Positions 1 to 41,170 of a DNA stretch of 64,000 bases are shown piece after piece. The DNA comes from Gadus chalcogrammus. Lineage: Eukaryota > Chordata > Actinopteri > Gadiformes > Gadidae. The stretch lies in the NCBI RefSeq assembly GCF_026213295.1, contig NC_079427.1:26811246-26875245 (forward strand), in the 5' to 3' direction. Positions within the stretch are counted from its first letter, which is position 1; each line of letters begins with the position of its first letter. Both the position numbers and the translations under genes were made by a program. The notes below the pieces were generated by a model that made no database searches, was not told the DNA's origin, and saw nothing but the letters and a program-made list of their open reading frames with translations.

Positions 1-1701
1 GGTATTCCTGCGCAACAGACAGCCAGAATTCATCCAGTGATTTTGAGGCAAACGATGTCTGTATGGTTCGGTCACTGGATAGCTCAAGCAGCGCATCTTC
101 GAGCTCAGATGACAGATCGTTTGAAGAGCAGCTGGTGAATGGTTGTCGTATCCAATCATAATTCTCCACATTTCCCGTCGGAAAATATTGATGGAATTTT
201 TCGAGGAGGCTTTGGAGATGAACGTTGATGGAGGCCTTTAATGAATTTACATTCACGTCTTCCTCCTCCAAAAAGTCATGGAGCTCCGAAAACATCTCAA
301 AATCCCCACTCTCCGCACGGACTGCCCAACGCTGCTGCTTTTTTGTGAAAGCATTCACTTTGTCCGAGAGGGTCAGGATGTTAGTGTTAAGGCCTTGTAG
401 TGACAGGTTGAGCATATTTAATTTTTCGAATATGCATGACAAATAAGCAAGACGGGCTATCCATTCCGAGTCAGTGAGATGGTGCGCAAAAGCAGAGTTT
501 GCGTCTGAGAGGAAGGTGCGCACCTCGCTTCGCAACTCTAACAGGCGTGTAAGAACCTTGCCCCGTGAAAGCCACCTAACTTCAGAATGGAAAAGAAGGG
601 ATTCGTGTGAAGACCCCATTTCCTGACAGAGAAGGGTGAAGAGTCTAGTATTGAGTGGGCGAGATTTGATGAAATTCACCATTTGAATTGCTGTCTGGAG
701 AACATTGTTAAGCTCGGGCTCAAGTGTCTTGGATGCCAGGGCTTCTCTGTGGATAATGCAATGGGTGAACTTGGCATGTGGTGCAACGCTAAGGACCTTT
801 GCTTTCAGCCCTTTATTTTTCCCCAACATAGCTGCCGCACCGTCAGTGCATATGCTTAGGCAGTTGGCCCATTGCAGCCCTGCATCTTCCATCCAACCAT
901 TGAGACAATTAAAAATGTCACTGCCGGTACACCTTCCTTCCATCGGAGAGCAGAACAGCATGTCCTCGTGAAGTTTTCCTCATAACTGTAGCGAACAAAC
1001 ACCAACAATTGTGCGACACTTGTCACGTCAGTAGACTCATCTAACTGTAAAGAAAACATGCCGTTTTTTACTCTCTCGATTATCTGACATTTCATGTCAT
1101 TAGCGATCTCGACAATGCGCTTGGACACTGTGTCATTGGAGAGGGGTATTTGCTTGAGCGCACTTGCAATCTTTTCACCATGCATTGCGGTGGTCATCGC
1201 AATTGCTGCAGGGAGGATGAGGCTTTCGGCAATTGTGTGTGGCTTCTGTGCTTTTGCCACAAGGTGGGCCACTTCGTAGGAAGCTGCCAAGGCTTTGGCG
1301 GGCAAGGTTGCTTGCTCATGCACTGCGGTCTTCTGACCTTGCAGGGCAGCTTCTTTTCGCAGAAAGAAAGTCATTTGTTTCGTAGCTTCCTCGGGATGGC
1401 GGGTTTCGAGATGTCGTTTCAGTTTGACAGGTTTTAAGCTCTCATTCGCCAGAACATCGCCGCAAATCACGCATTGTGGGTGGTCGAGGTTACCTTTTAC
1501 TTGGCAACTGAATCCATATTTCAGAAATTCTTTCTGATAATGCCGACGCCTCGTTTGTTCCTTTTTATTCTCACCGGCCTGTAGACTTGTCCCAGGCCGG
1601 TGGGACAAGCGATCCTCCTCCGAGGATCGCGGAGGAGTAGACGCACTGGTAGATGGCACTTCCGAGCTTTTGTTCGATTTATTAAGCAGCCACCTCTCCA
1701 T
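1..1701 (-). pseudogene. hAT transposase, ZBED5/SCAND3-like, frameshifted
   Basis: Translation from 1701 downward gives a low-complexity N terminus, then a BED-type zinc finger (Cys77, Cys80, His97, His102 of the reading). After that comes a transposase body containing LQLDESTDV, where the first catalytic Asp of hAT transposases is expected. Near position 975 the frame is lost by an apparent one-base deletion. The protein then continues in another frame with hAT-like text such as CTDGAAAMLGKNKG and HSEVRWLSRGKVL, running to the window edge without its C-terminal dimerisation domain. In known relatives this protein cuts and pastes its own element. Here the break makes it a likely dead copy. 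It could alternatively be a domesticated ZBED-like gene, but the adjacent terminal repeat and the frameshift argue against that. Confidence 0.8.
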
Positions 1702-2057
1702 TTTGGCATGTAGGCTACCTATGTGTTTTTTATTTTGTTCTACTTCAAATGGCGGCGGGAGCAGATAGTTAAATAGTTTCTATCAGCGGAGTAGCCCATT
1801 GGCTGAACCAGATTGAAAAGACGAAAGACCGTTGAAAGACGAAAACATATTTTCTCTCTTCTCGACTTAACTGCGTGTAAAGAGGAAAAGTGTAAGAAAA
1901 AGGCCGATTTTTTTTTCCGGATTATTATTTTCGGGAAAATATTATTTTCCTTTGTTTCACCTGGCATATTAATAATTTGGGTCATAATAATTGGCGACCC
2001 CACGGAAGTTTTTCGGGACCCCATTTGGGGTCGCGACCCCTAGTTTAAGAATCACTG
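1..2057 (-). mobile_element. hAT DNA transposon, 5' portion (continues off the window)
   Basis: The terminal sequence read on the minus strand begins CAGTGATTCTTAAAC at 2057, a typical hAT terminus starting CAG. It is followed by a GGGGTCGCGACCCC-type subterminal palindrome near 2028-2041. The transposase lies inside at 1-1701. The expected 8-bp target duplication would be CTCTAAGC at 2058-2065, but the partner copy is off the left edge. The element sits upstream of, or in an early intron of, the rootletin gene. Confidence 0.75.
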
Positions 2058-2191
2058 CTCTAAGCAACAGAGCATGCAGCTCGAAGCCGGTGCTCATAAA
2101 CATAACTAACAATAAACACAACCCTAGTTTCTTCCCAAAATAATAATAATAATATCAAAAAAACAATCATGTTATAACTTAACCAACCTGT

Positions 2192-2413
2192 CTACAGATT
2201 TTTGTTCAGAAAGATGAGCATGTTGACATGCTCTGGGGTCAGACGCGACCGCAGCCTGGTGACCGTCAGTCCAGCCGCCGAAAACACCCGCTCTGAGGGG
2301 ACCGACGTTGCCGTGATGCACAAATACCTCCGTGCTAACTTGGCAAGGAGGGGGAACAACTTTCCACAATCCAGGGGCTCAGAAAGTTCTTTATTTCTGC
2401 TTCGATGCTAACC
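2192..2413 (-). pseudogene. Fragment of hAT transposase C-terminal dimerisation domain (ZBED1-like)
   Basis: Minus-strand translation gives a segment of about 70 residues including the hAT dimerisation signature ([10 protein letters not shown], then [14 protein letters not shown]). It ends at a stop at 2192-2194. No other part of this transposase is nearby, so it is an isolated 3' scrap from a different hAT family than the one at 1-2057. It resembles the family of the decayed copy at 49.7-51.3 kb, but the two do not cover the same part of the protein. Confidence 0.7.
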
Positions 2414-2982
2414 TCGCCTTGAGTGGTAGGCCTATAGTGCTCCCCAATAAGTCATTTTTTAAATCATAATGGTCCCACACCAGACTTCGCCGTGGCCTCG
2501 TCCGCTTCATGATTACATCGCCGTGTTCCAATATCCATACTATCCGTACTTACTAGTCTAAGTTTGAGTACGTAGGGCGTTCCGATTCAGATCGGGCGAA
2601 AATAAGTGTACTGAAAACGGTCAAATCGCGAAGTGTGTGGCGATGTACACTTTTCGTACTCAGCGGCAGCCATCTTAGCTACGTAGCGGAAGAGGGGGGA
2701 GCCAGGCTGAGCCGAAGTCGGCGCATTTTCCACATAGCCTGCATTAATAGTCATTTTGTAGTTTTTATAGCTTTTTATAGCTGCTAGGTGTAAAGAGTTC
2801 ACCGTTCAAAGCGGAATGTTTATTGCGGGGGAGGAGCCACACATTTTAATATTGCCCCCGTGTGGTAAAATGTTTAATTGCACACTGCATTAGTTTAATC
2901 AATGAAAAATGTACGTAATCAACGAAATTCTTAATGATCAATTAGTCGATCGTCGATTAATCATGCCCATCCCTACAGAAGG
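2414..2982. other. Intergenic or intronic DNA with no recognised feature
   Basis: No convincing reading frame, splice structure or recognised repeat terminus. The short reading frames here have no family resemblance. Confidence 0.5.
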
Positions 2983-3110
2983 GTGACTGGTCTAGTTTGT
3001 AGTCCAGAATGGTGACTGGTCTAGTTTGTATTCGAGAAGGGTGACTGGTCTACTTTGTAGCCCAGAAGTACGACTGGTCCAGTTTGTAGTCCAGAACGGT
3101 GACTGAAAGG
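2983..3110. repeat. Minisatellite, about 31-bp unit, 4 copies
   Basis: The unit contains GTGACTGGTCTAGTTTGTA followed by a short AGTCCAGAA-type linker. It is repeated four times with point differences. Confidence 0.85.
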
Positions 3111-3652
3111 TTGATTTAGAGAAACCGTTGTTCTAGTTTGTATGACTGATGTATTAATATCTTAATAGGTGGTATAACGTTCCTAGGGATGTATTCTGTT
3201 CAATAACGAACACCTCTGCCTTTTAACAGTCCAACATCCATGTGCTACAAATCCAACATATAAAAACAATGGTCAAACACAAATATTCACCAGTAGTGTA
3301 TCCTTAATAACGCAGAACCAACATGCTCAAAGAATATAAAAAATCAGAGAATATACTAGTTTCAGCCGATTTGGTCGATAACACACCAATGAGGTCATAG
3401 ATGGTGGCCCATGATATTGACTCATTGCTGCTGACTGGTATAAGCAGAATAAACCAGTGATGGGCCATCATGTACCGGGCAGCGGTGAGACTCCTCTGCT
3501 CTACAAACCCTGTCTTAAGTATCTCCGCAGTAGGACATCAGGGTCCAAGTCTTCTGTGTCTATGAGCTGAAGGAGGACTCAGCTGTCCTTTTCTGTCCTC
3601 TAGTGGACATCTGTGAAATCACACACAGAGGTAGATAGATGGGTTTCTAGAG
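3111..3652. other. Non-coding DNA, nothing recognised
   Basis: No gene or repeat boundary was recognised before the hAT terminus at 3653. Confidence 0.45.
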
Positions 3653-4147
3653 CAGGGCTCCAGACTAACATTTTTCAGTAGGAGCACTGTGGCCCCCAAC
3701 TGAATCCAGAAATATTGTGATTCCCATCTATCCCAACGGTTTCCACGTGCGCGTGCATGCGTTCGACGAGCACAGAACAGTTTCACTTATTCGCCCGCTT
3801 GTCGTTGTGCTGCTTGACAGGACTCTGCGCCTCCTTTCTGCCCGCTCGCCTCTCCATTGAGAATGCAATAGTAGGCGCGACAAACGCCTCCCATGTGAAG
3901 CAGAGTCCTGCACGGGGTCGGGTACCCACACAATTTTGATGAAACGGGTGAAGAATAATGTACTGTGTCGGACACGGGTGCGGGTCGGGTCGGACCCCTG
4001 AACAGCACGGGTCAGTCGCGGGTTATGCGATTGTGAGCGAGACTTCTCCGGTGCTGGTATGTTACTCAGTAGCGGAGGAGTCCGATTTTTTTAATATTTT
4101 ATACTTTTTAAGATATTCTACTTTTTAAAATACTATTTTTTACAATG

Positions 4148-4285
4148 GAAGTCAATAGAGCTCGTAAGTCTGCCCCTTCCTGAAGCAGAGCGGACCCCCA
4201 TAGGACCTATGAGATCGTAAAATATAAATGGGTTTCAATGGAGAGAAAGTAATTATTTTCTGGTCCCAGTCTTTATATAACCTGG
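4148..4285 (+). repeat. Dispersed repeat, copy 1 (inverted partner at 7805-7945)
   Basis: About 135 bp including GATCGTAAAATAT and CTGGTCCCAGTCTTTATAT recurs in reverse orientation at 7805-7945 with roughly one mismatch in ten. Both copies face pieces of decayed transposon. Confidence 0.7.
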
Positions 4286-4394
4286 ATTACGCATACGTTG
4301 TTTGTTGATTTAAATTATAATTTTTCATGTCAAGAGTTTAACCGTTTAATGTGAAATTGTTCAGTTAAAGGCTGTAGAGAAAACACAATGAGAA

Positions 4395-5837
4395 CAGGGT
4401 GTCCGCGGAGGTCTTAAAAGTCTTAAAAAGTCTTAAATTCATTTTTCTAAATTTAAGGCCTTAAAAAGTCTTAAATTCGTCAAAAATGTCATATGCTGGT
4501 CTTAAATTTATAACTCGGAGGTCTTAAATTTGTCGGGGCAGGGTTATTTTATTTATTTATTTTCTCGCGGGACTTTTCGGGAAGGAGATGTACGAGGGGC
4601 TACTTTCTTGCTAGCTGCATATATAAACGGATGTCTGCGCGCTTGCTAGCTAGTCTGCAACAATGGGTAAATGCAAGTTCAACGTCAGTTGGCTGGAAGA
4701 CGTCCGTTTCCGAGGTTGGCTAGCGTCCGTTGCCAACCCAGAACAGGCCAGATGCATTCCGTGCAAAAGTAGCCTACATTCAAGCTCGGCACCATGGGGA
4801 TTAAGGCTGTCGTCAGCCATATGCAGAGCCAAAAACATAAAACCTCTGCCAGGAGCCACACACAGACCCCAGCCATTTCTACGTTTTGCATCTCTGCTGC
4901 GGCGGTGGCGCCGCAGACGGTCCGCGCTGCTAGCACTGACCTGAGGGTAGCATTTGGTGCGACACCAACACTGAAAGCGGAGGTGTTGTGGATTCTAAAC
5001 ACAGTGGTCAAGCACCAGTCCTACAACTCAAATGAGGGGATAGGAGATCTCTTCGGTTTGATGTTCCCTGACTCTCAAATCGCGAGCACCTTTACTGCTG
5101 GAAGGGACAAAACGGCGTATATAACTCGCTTCGGACCAGCGCCTTTCATCCGAAACGAGCGAATCTGCAGCGTCAACAAGGCCAACAAGCACGCCACCCT
5201 AGCCATATTATGGGCAACCGTGTTCCCTTTGGCTGTGATTTGAACTTTGAATTCCTCGTAGGAGTTCATAATAATACATTGCTCGCCTTGGATGAAATAC
5301 ACCGCTCTTGCGCGATTTATTTTGCATAAGGGTGAGTCAAATGACGCGAGAAACGCCCCTTTTATGTGAACGCGCATTGAACCTAAAGCGGAAAACCTGG
5401 TTCAACTAATTGAATCTAAAGTGAGCGTCGTGGTACCATTTAACTGTGATTGAGAGTTGCGGCTCTGTCGAGCCAGGTTTTCCCAAGAAAGCCTGGGTAT
5501 GTTCAACGAGGTTCGTGGTATACCCCCCAGGTCTTACTGAAGGCAATTTAATACCATAAATACGTGCTGGTGCACCCAAATTAAAAATGTAGGCGCACCA
5601 GTGCACCCAAGGAAAAAGTTAGTCTGGAGCCCTGGACTATCACTTTATGTTCAATGAACAGACAGAAAGTAAACTTGAATGAGTCTCATTGAGTGACACA
5701 CATGCTATGCTTGGGTTGTAATACAGCGGGATCCCCCCCACCATTGCGTGTTTAAGGTCTTAAATTTCATTCAAGGTGGTATTAAAAAGGTCTTAAAAAG
5801 TCTTAAATTTGACTTGCTGAAACCTGCAGATACCCTG
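4395..5837 (+). mobile_element. hAT element with CAGGGTGTCCGC-type termini
   Basis: The left end starts CAGGGTGTCCGCGG. The right end reads, in reverse complement, CAGGGTATCTGCAGG. Both ends carry AAGTCTTAAA-type subterminal repeats (4416-4525 and 5757-5810). A BED-type transposase remnant lies between. Flanks share only GAGAA, so the target duplication is not clean. The right part was replaced by the end of another hAT element near 5634. Confidence 0.65.
4663..5160 (+). pseudogene. hAT transposase N-terminal remnant
   Basis: The reading begins MGKCKFNVSWLEDVRF, then shifts frame near 4790 to MGIKAVVSHMQSQKHK, a BED-finger His segment. It continues through ATDLRV-like and FGATPTLKAEVLW text, EGIGDLFGLMFPDS and TAGRDKTAYI. 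This is the start of a hAT-family transposase I recognise from fish genomes, where the protein continues for several hundred residues. Here it is broken by at least one frameshift and stops at about 5160, where unrelated repeat DNA begins. The catalytic core is absent, so it is inactive. It lies inside matching termini at 4395 and 5837. Confidence 0.7.
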
Positions 5838-6230
5838 GAGAAAGGCTCCATGTTTCGTATGTGACGTCATGCTCCCTGCGACTGGCGTGGACAAGACCGA
5901 AAATCTCCCCATCGGCATAACTGAAAATCTACACATGCCCCGATTTATAATGGTTTTCACCTCTTTCAATTCTGTTATCCTCCCATTAGAAAAAAGCGGT
6001 GAAGTGGAGCAGAGAGATCGCCATGTCTGTACAAGAGTCGTGGTGCCGTTGAGGGTGTCAGATTGACTCGGCTGCCAGATCCACTCGGGGTCCTAGATGC
6101 GCAATAATGACGGACTTCCTGTAAACGCTGTCTTTTAAATGCGCATGCGCGTTTTTATTCATTCCCATGTTATTCCCAAGTATTAACGATCTCCTTTTGT
6201 TTTCTAATCTATGAATAATAATCTAATGTA

Positions 6231-7247
6231 CAGTATTTTCCGCATTATAATGCGCACTGGAATAAGGCGCACCTTCAATGAATGGCCTATTTTAGAACTT
6301 TTTTCATATATAGGGCGCACCGGATTATAAGGCGCATAGAATAGAAGATACTGCAGTCAAACGTTTGACTGGGGTTGCGTTATGCATCGACTAGACCGTG
6401 CTGTGCTAAAGGGAATGTCAACAAAACAGTCAGATAAAGTCAAACTTTATTAAGCGTTCTGACAACTCCGTTCACTCCCATGGTAACGATGTTCAAACGT
6501 TGATGTGCATATTAACAATATCTCCCAGCCTTGTTCAGTTGTAAACATGTGAAAGAAACACAGTCTGATACCGCTAATTCAAACGTTAGTGCATAACTCA
6601 ACATTGTTCAGTTACGTATAACACGTAAAGCTCACTTTTTCAGTTCATTCCCCATCCACGAATCCCACAAATTCTTCTTCTTCAGTGTCCGAATTGAACA
6701 ATTGGGACAGTACGGCATCCAACATGCCCGGCTGCCTCTCGTCATTATCCGAGTCAGTGTCACTGCTGTTGCCTTGCAGTTCAGTGATTATTCCTGCCTT
6801 CGTGAAAGCTCGGACCACAGTTGAGACTGATATATCAGCCCAGGCATCCACGATCCATTGTCAAATAGTGGCGTAAGTCGCCCGGCGCTGTCTTCCAGAC
6901 TTGGTGAACGTGTGTTGTGTTCGCCTTATAAGGCCCCGTCCCCACAAAGCCGATTTTTTGGTGAAACCGCATAAGTCTTGTGCGTTTCAGCCGACCGTCC
7001 AGACGGAGCCGGCGAATCCGGTGCCCGAAACCGCACATTTCTGAAAACAACCTCGGAGGTGGTTTCAAATCTATCCGGACCTATGCGGTAGCGTGTTAGG
7101 ATTCTTGTGGATGCCTGAAACGCAAACGATTATGGCATTAGCCCACCACCAGCTGGGGGACGTCAGAGTTGCGTTGAATTTTCTTTCTTTTTTTTTTTTG
7201 AGAAAATTAAAGGCTTTTAAGTGCGCCTTATAGTGCGGAAAATACGG
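6231..7247 (-). mobile_element. pogo/Tigger-like Tc1-mariner element, internally deleted
   Basis: The termini are inverted repeats (left CAGTATTTTCCGCATTATAA; right, in reverse complement, CCGTATTTTCCGCACTATAA). They match at about 24 of 27 positions and are flanked by TA on both sides (6229-6230 and 7248-7249). The interior keeps only a C-terminal transposase scrap, plus unrelated inserted sequence at about 6920-7190. Confidence 0.8.
6645..6851 (-). pseudogene. pogo/Tigger transposase C-terminal fragment
   Basis: The minus-strand reading MDAWADISVSTVVRAFTKAG followed by an acidic tail (SDTDSDNDE) resembles the C-terminal end of pogo-type transposases. There a helix of this kind follows the DDE catalytic core. 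The core and DNA-binding domains are missing. It sits inside matching TA-flanked termini, which supports the assignment. Confidence 0.6.
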
Positions 7248-7249
7248 TA

Positions 7250-7804
7250 CAAATTATTGATGAATATACTTGGGTTATATATAAAAGAAGAATCGGCTTA
7301 CTCCATTCACTGAACGGGGCGATCCACTTTATTTCCAGCGCTCCCAACACAGAGTCAAAACAGCGACCCACACGCAGACACTTCCGTTCTCCTCCTTCAG
7401 AATAAGAGTCCCTAACAGGAACTGGGTTACATATGCATTCATCAGTGCTTTTAGACGTGTTTCCATTGGCTTTGTTGTGCGTAAGAACGGGCTGCGTTCA
7501 ATGAAATCAAAACTAAAACGGTTTGAGCCTTCTTTTTATGTCCATGATTGAGCCCCTTTTATAAACAACCCTTCCGGGTTTGTCCGTTGGCTTGTGTCGA
7601 TACGTCAAGTGTCGATACATCATCTGTAAGCGCAGGACCCCAAGTTGATCTGGCAGCCGAGTCCATCTGACACCCACACCGTATATCATTTGCGTCGAGA
7701 GCAGCGAGGGGCTGTAGTTCACAAAGCCGCCTCACACAAAACCTAACATTATCAAATGTCCTCACAAATTTTATTTTGTTTTCTAAATTTTGAATTTAAA
7801 TCCA
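7250..7804. other. Non-coding DNA, nothing recognised
   Basis: No supported reading frame or repeat boundary between the pogo element and the dispersed repeat. Confidence 0.4.
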
Positions 7805-7945
7805 CAAACAACATTTGTGTAATCCAGGGCATATAAAGACTGGGACCAGAAAATAATTACTTTCTCTCTATTGAAACCTATTCATATTTTACGATCTCAA
7901 AGGTCCCATGGGGGTCTACCGGAAGGGGTGGACTTACGAGTTCTA
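7805..7945 (-). repeat. Dispersed repeat, copy 2 (inverted relative to 4148-4285)
   Basis: The reverse complement matches copy 1 through GAGAGAAAGTAATTATTTTC and CTGGTCCCAGTCTTTATAT. Confidence 0.7.
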
Positions 7946-8310
7946 TGATTCTCTGACACACATGGTGTGTTCCTGAATCCTCGGACGCCAGCCTTCCATG
8001 TCGATAGTCGGGAAATCACCCAGCTTTCTTACGGCATTTCTCGGAGGCACGCCTCCTTTTTGACTTCATCTCTCGGAATGCTGAGAGTAGACCGAAAGCA
8101 GTGATGACCCTCTCAACAAAATGGCTGCGACCGTGAAGAGATGTATTTCCTTTGTATTTGTACCACGTTGCTCATTTTAATATCGATTTTAATTGCTCTT
8201 ACACACTTGATTACATTGCTACTTTATTCCGGTCACCAATGTATACATTTTACGGTCTTGCTGTATGTGCAATACAATGTAAAGTTGTGTTATGTTTGCT
8301 TGCTCATTGT

Positions 8311-9091
8311 TAGGGGTGCAACGGATCACAAAACTCACGGTTCGGATCGTGTCACGGTTTTTTGAGTCACGGGTCGGATCATTTTCGGATCAACAACAAC
8401 AATAAAGATTACAAGACAAATGTGAATTTAAATAAAATCTTCAAATGTGTAAAAACAAAATAAAGTGAAAAATTAGGTAATAATCCTGCTTCCTTTAAGC
8501 ATGGTCAATATTTAAAAAAATTGCAATCTGAGGATTATCCTTCTTCTTTTAACATGGATAGTAAATAATCCCTAACCCTGGATTTACAATTCAGGATGTC
8601 TGCATTGCCTGGGGAGAGTTTAGAGTCTACACTCTCCCAAGGCAACGCAGACATCCTCATCTTCTTTTTTTTGTCATCAAGTATGGTACCGAAATACAGT
8701 TTCTGTCGTGTTTTATTTGGCATTTTGTAAATCCATTGATTTCGGTTGGAAGACTCATTGCTCATTGCAAGGGGGATTGGTTGTAGTCTTTTCGCTCGGT
8801 TCTAGCCCTACTGTTGATACGGAGAACCGAGCGAAAAGACTACAACCAAACATAAACATGTCCGGTTCCGGTTTCTGTTTCGGTTTCAATGGGATTTACG
8901 GAACGCCAAATAAAACACAACAGAAACTGTATTTTGCTACGATACTTGATGATGTTGTTAATACCGGAATTGTCCTCTAAACATGCGCTGATCACGTGAA
9001 CGCACAACTTCTTTTTTTCAACCCTCAAGTCCCGAACCGTGAGGGTTGATCCGTACGGATCACGGGTACCCCGTGAACCGTTGCACCACTA
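8311..9091. mobile_element. Non-autonomous hAT element (foldback MITE) with exact 8-bp target duplication
   Basis: Termini TAGGGGTGCAACGGATCA and its inverse are flanked by CTCATTGT on both sides (8303-8310 and 9092-9099). There is no coding content. The interior folds on itself. One hairpin is at 8594-8656 (26-nt arms with few mismatches) and another at 8777-8849 (27-nt arms, perfect). Around the second hairpin, 8683-8760 and 8870-8950 are also inverted copies of each other. Confidence 0.85.
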
Positions 9092-9654
9092 CTCATTGTT
9101 CAAATGCACGCAGCAGGTTGTCAAATCTTTCCCCTTCTCACAGACATTTACACGCTCGATAATCTCTAGGACCCTCCGCTTTCACACATTAGCCACTAAC
9201 AGTGGCCATTCCCCATCCTTATCACACTCGTTGGCCTGCTACAGATTCCGGATTTTCTGACTCGCCCCTTCCACATTTAACGTGTCAAAAAAAAAATGGG
9301 CAAATTGACTGGTCATTGCACATGCGCGACCAGATGTAAAATTCAGTCGCACACTCTCAAATGTTGTTATTTATATATGCAGCTCATCAATGCCTTATTT
9401 ATTTTTACTTCTGAGAGTTTTAAACCCTTGAGAAGAATCAACTGACTGATCAGGGTTCCCCTCAGCTGTCTGAGGGCCGGCCTCGTACAACAATGAGCTT
9501 TCACCAAAGAACAAACTCCATTTTCTTGGATCATCCAATTGGTTTGAAATGATGGCAAATGGTACATGTTTCTGCCTGCCACGGTGCATCGTTCTAGACT
9601 AACAAGTTAGAAGGGGCTCATCTAATCACTAAATAAAGTGATTGGATAGAGCCA
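9092..9654. other. Non-coding DNA, nothing recognised
   Basis: Target DNA of the hAT MITE. No gene or repeat terminus is evident. Confidence 0.4.
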
Positions 9655-9905
9655 GTGCCACTACACGAATGGCTAATCTCACTCACTCATCATCAACCGC
9701 TAACCCGGGGTCGGGTCGCGGGGGCAGAAGCTCAAACAAGGGGCCCCAGACTTCCCTTTCCCGGGCCACATTGACCAGCTCTGACGGGGGGATCCTGAGG
9801 CGTTCCCAGGCCAGTGTTGAGATATAATCTCTCAACCTAGTCCTGGGTCTTCCCAGAGGCCGCTGGACGTGTCTGGAACACCTCCGTAGGGAGGTGCCGA
9901 GTGGT
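9655..9905 (-). mobile_element. LINE 3' fragment (end of a reverse transcriptase ORF)
   Basis: Minus-strand translation yields RGRPRTRLRDYISTLAWE-like text followed by PPSELVNVARER-like and GPLV-like segments. I recognise this as the extreme C terminus of a fish non-LTR retrotransposon ORF. Only about 80 residues remain, so it is a 5'-truncated dead copy. Confidence 0.6.
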
Positions 9906-10976
9906 CATCCTTTACCAGATTAACCACCTCAACTGAGGTGGTTAAAGGGGTCATCTAATGGCGTGTTTTCTGCTGCGGGTGTGGGTCGGTTTAGTATGCA
10001 AAGGTGCGGCACTGTTTGCGTTTCCACCGCCAAAAGTGGGCGGGGTCCAGATTGAGCTTTGATGAGCAGTACTCATCTCGCTCAGTACTCCTCCGTTGGG
10101 GTACTGAGATGTCTGAAAAGGTGCCAACAAGTTCGCCCTACACACGGCGTCCGTTGATTGGTCGACAGAATCGGCACTTCCTTGTGACAGGGGGATAATA
10201 AGAAACAAACACAGTACCCGCCAGGTATTTCTGGACAACGGCAAAAGCTTTGTTTATTGAAGAAAATGTCCCGCAAAAGTTTGACAAACTTGTTGGAAGT
10301 CCTAAATTGTTGCTCTTTGTTTATTGTGTTGCGTTTTTCTTATTCATCGGATTTATTAGCAGTCTACACTGTGTCGGGCTGCTATGAAGCCAGGATGCTT
10401 ACGTAGCTGCCGCGGCTATCGCCATCCGGCTTAAACCCTGCCCTCCCGCGGTGGAAATGCGAGCCGTAACTGAAATGGGCCAAACCGCACTTTCACTACT
10501 GGGCTGAGGCATGCTGGGCCGAAGCACACCCGCCGGTGGAAACGCGGCATTTGAAACAATAAGGACATTTATTAAAGCAAAACATAACAGAAAATTTAAC
10601 AGAAAGGACAAACTGCCTACCCCACTAAAAAACATAGAATAACTTTTAGGTAAAGCGATGCTATGGTATCACTCATTTATCCCCTGTTCTACCACTGGAA
10701 TGGCCCGCTGGTACACACAGGGACCTGGGGACAGAAGGGCAGCCCTTCATTGACTAGCTTCAGGTTTTGTTACTGCGGTTGGGTCAAACTGCCGCCAGAT
10801 AAGTGCAGGTGAGACCCATGGAACCTCACCTCAGTAAGAAGGCTGCTTACACAAGCCCTAACGAGCACTTAAGAGACAACACTAACCAGCACCAACCAGC
10901 ACTTACCGTGGTTTTGGCTCAACACAACCACGGTTCAATTAAAACCCATCAAATGTTTACCTGGAAAACATTCTCT
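9906..10976. other. Likely decayed MITE sequence, no gene
   Basis: GCGTTTCCACCGC at 10018-10030 and its inverse GGTGGAAACGC at 10535-10545 suggest paired inverted termini around a GC-rich non-coding block. I could not define ends or target duplications. Confidence 0.35.
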
Positions 10977-10979
10977 TAA

Positions 10980-11299
10980 GGCCTAAAAAAAAAAAAAAGT
11001 TTGGTTCCTGTTGGTTGTCAGTTGAGGTCATGGGTAGGTAGGGAATTTTTTTTATTTTTTTATTTTATTTTTTCCAGCGGCAGCGAATGATAGGTAGGTT
11101 GTTTTCATTTAAAAACGAGAAAATTCGCTCATCCTTGTACAGAATGAAGAGGTGCTGTACCAAAACGTAATTATAGAGGTGCTGTATCAAAACGTAATTA
11201 CATTAAAAAAAAAAAAAAAAAAAAAAATTCCGACCGTCCCTGTCATAAATTGACAGGGTCGGTCGGAAACCGGAACCAAACAAAATTTTTTTTTAGGCC
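10980..11299. mobile_element. Harbinger-like MITE with TAA target duplication
   Basis: The inverted termini GGCCTAAAAAAAA and TTTTTTTTAGGCC are flanked by TAA at 10977-10979 and 11300-11302. TTTGGTTCC lies just inside on both sides. It is 320 bp and non-coding. A three-base TWA target duplication is characteristic of PIF/Harbinger. Confidence 0.75.
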
Positions 11300-11367
11300 T
11301 AATGATTATAGTTTTTCTTCCTCTCTCTCGCTCTTACTCTCTGTCTGTTTGTCTTTCTGTCACTCAG

Positions 11368-41010
<29,643 letters not shown>

Positions 41011-41170
41011 GTGAGCACTTTCTACAGGGTGGAGGTCAGTACTGTCTACAGGGTGGAGGTCAGTACTGTCTGGGTTGAGGTCAGTACTGTACAGGATGGA
41101 GGTCAGTACTGTCTACACCCAGGGTGGAGGTCAGTACTGTCTACAGGATGGAGGTTGGTACTGTCTACAC
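41011..41170 (+). repeat. Minisatellite GTCAGTACTGTCTACAGGGT type, interrupted
   Basis: About six units of 23-25 bp start at the donor of exon 19. The array resumes at 43621-43677, so 41171-43620 was inserted into it. Confidence 0.9.

Larger units (their letters stand above)
3653..5634. mobile_element. Inverted hAT-type termini bracketing a nested repeat block
   Basis: CAGGGCTCCAGACTAAC at 3653 is matched in inverse orientation by its reverse complement ending at 5634. No 8-bp duplication flanks the pair. Another hAT pair (4395 and 5837) interleaves with it. The two ends may therefore belong to different insertions of one family rather than one element. Confidence 0.55.

Noticed and set aside
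3653..5634. One simple hAT element between the two CAGGGCTCCAGACTAAC ends
   Set aside because: No matching 8-bp duplication, and another terminus pair interleaves with it. The ends probably come from different insertions.
4385..5845. Target duplication GAGAA around the 4395-5837 hAT
   Set aside because: The match is only five bases and is not aligned as a proper 8-bp duplication.
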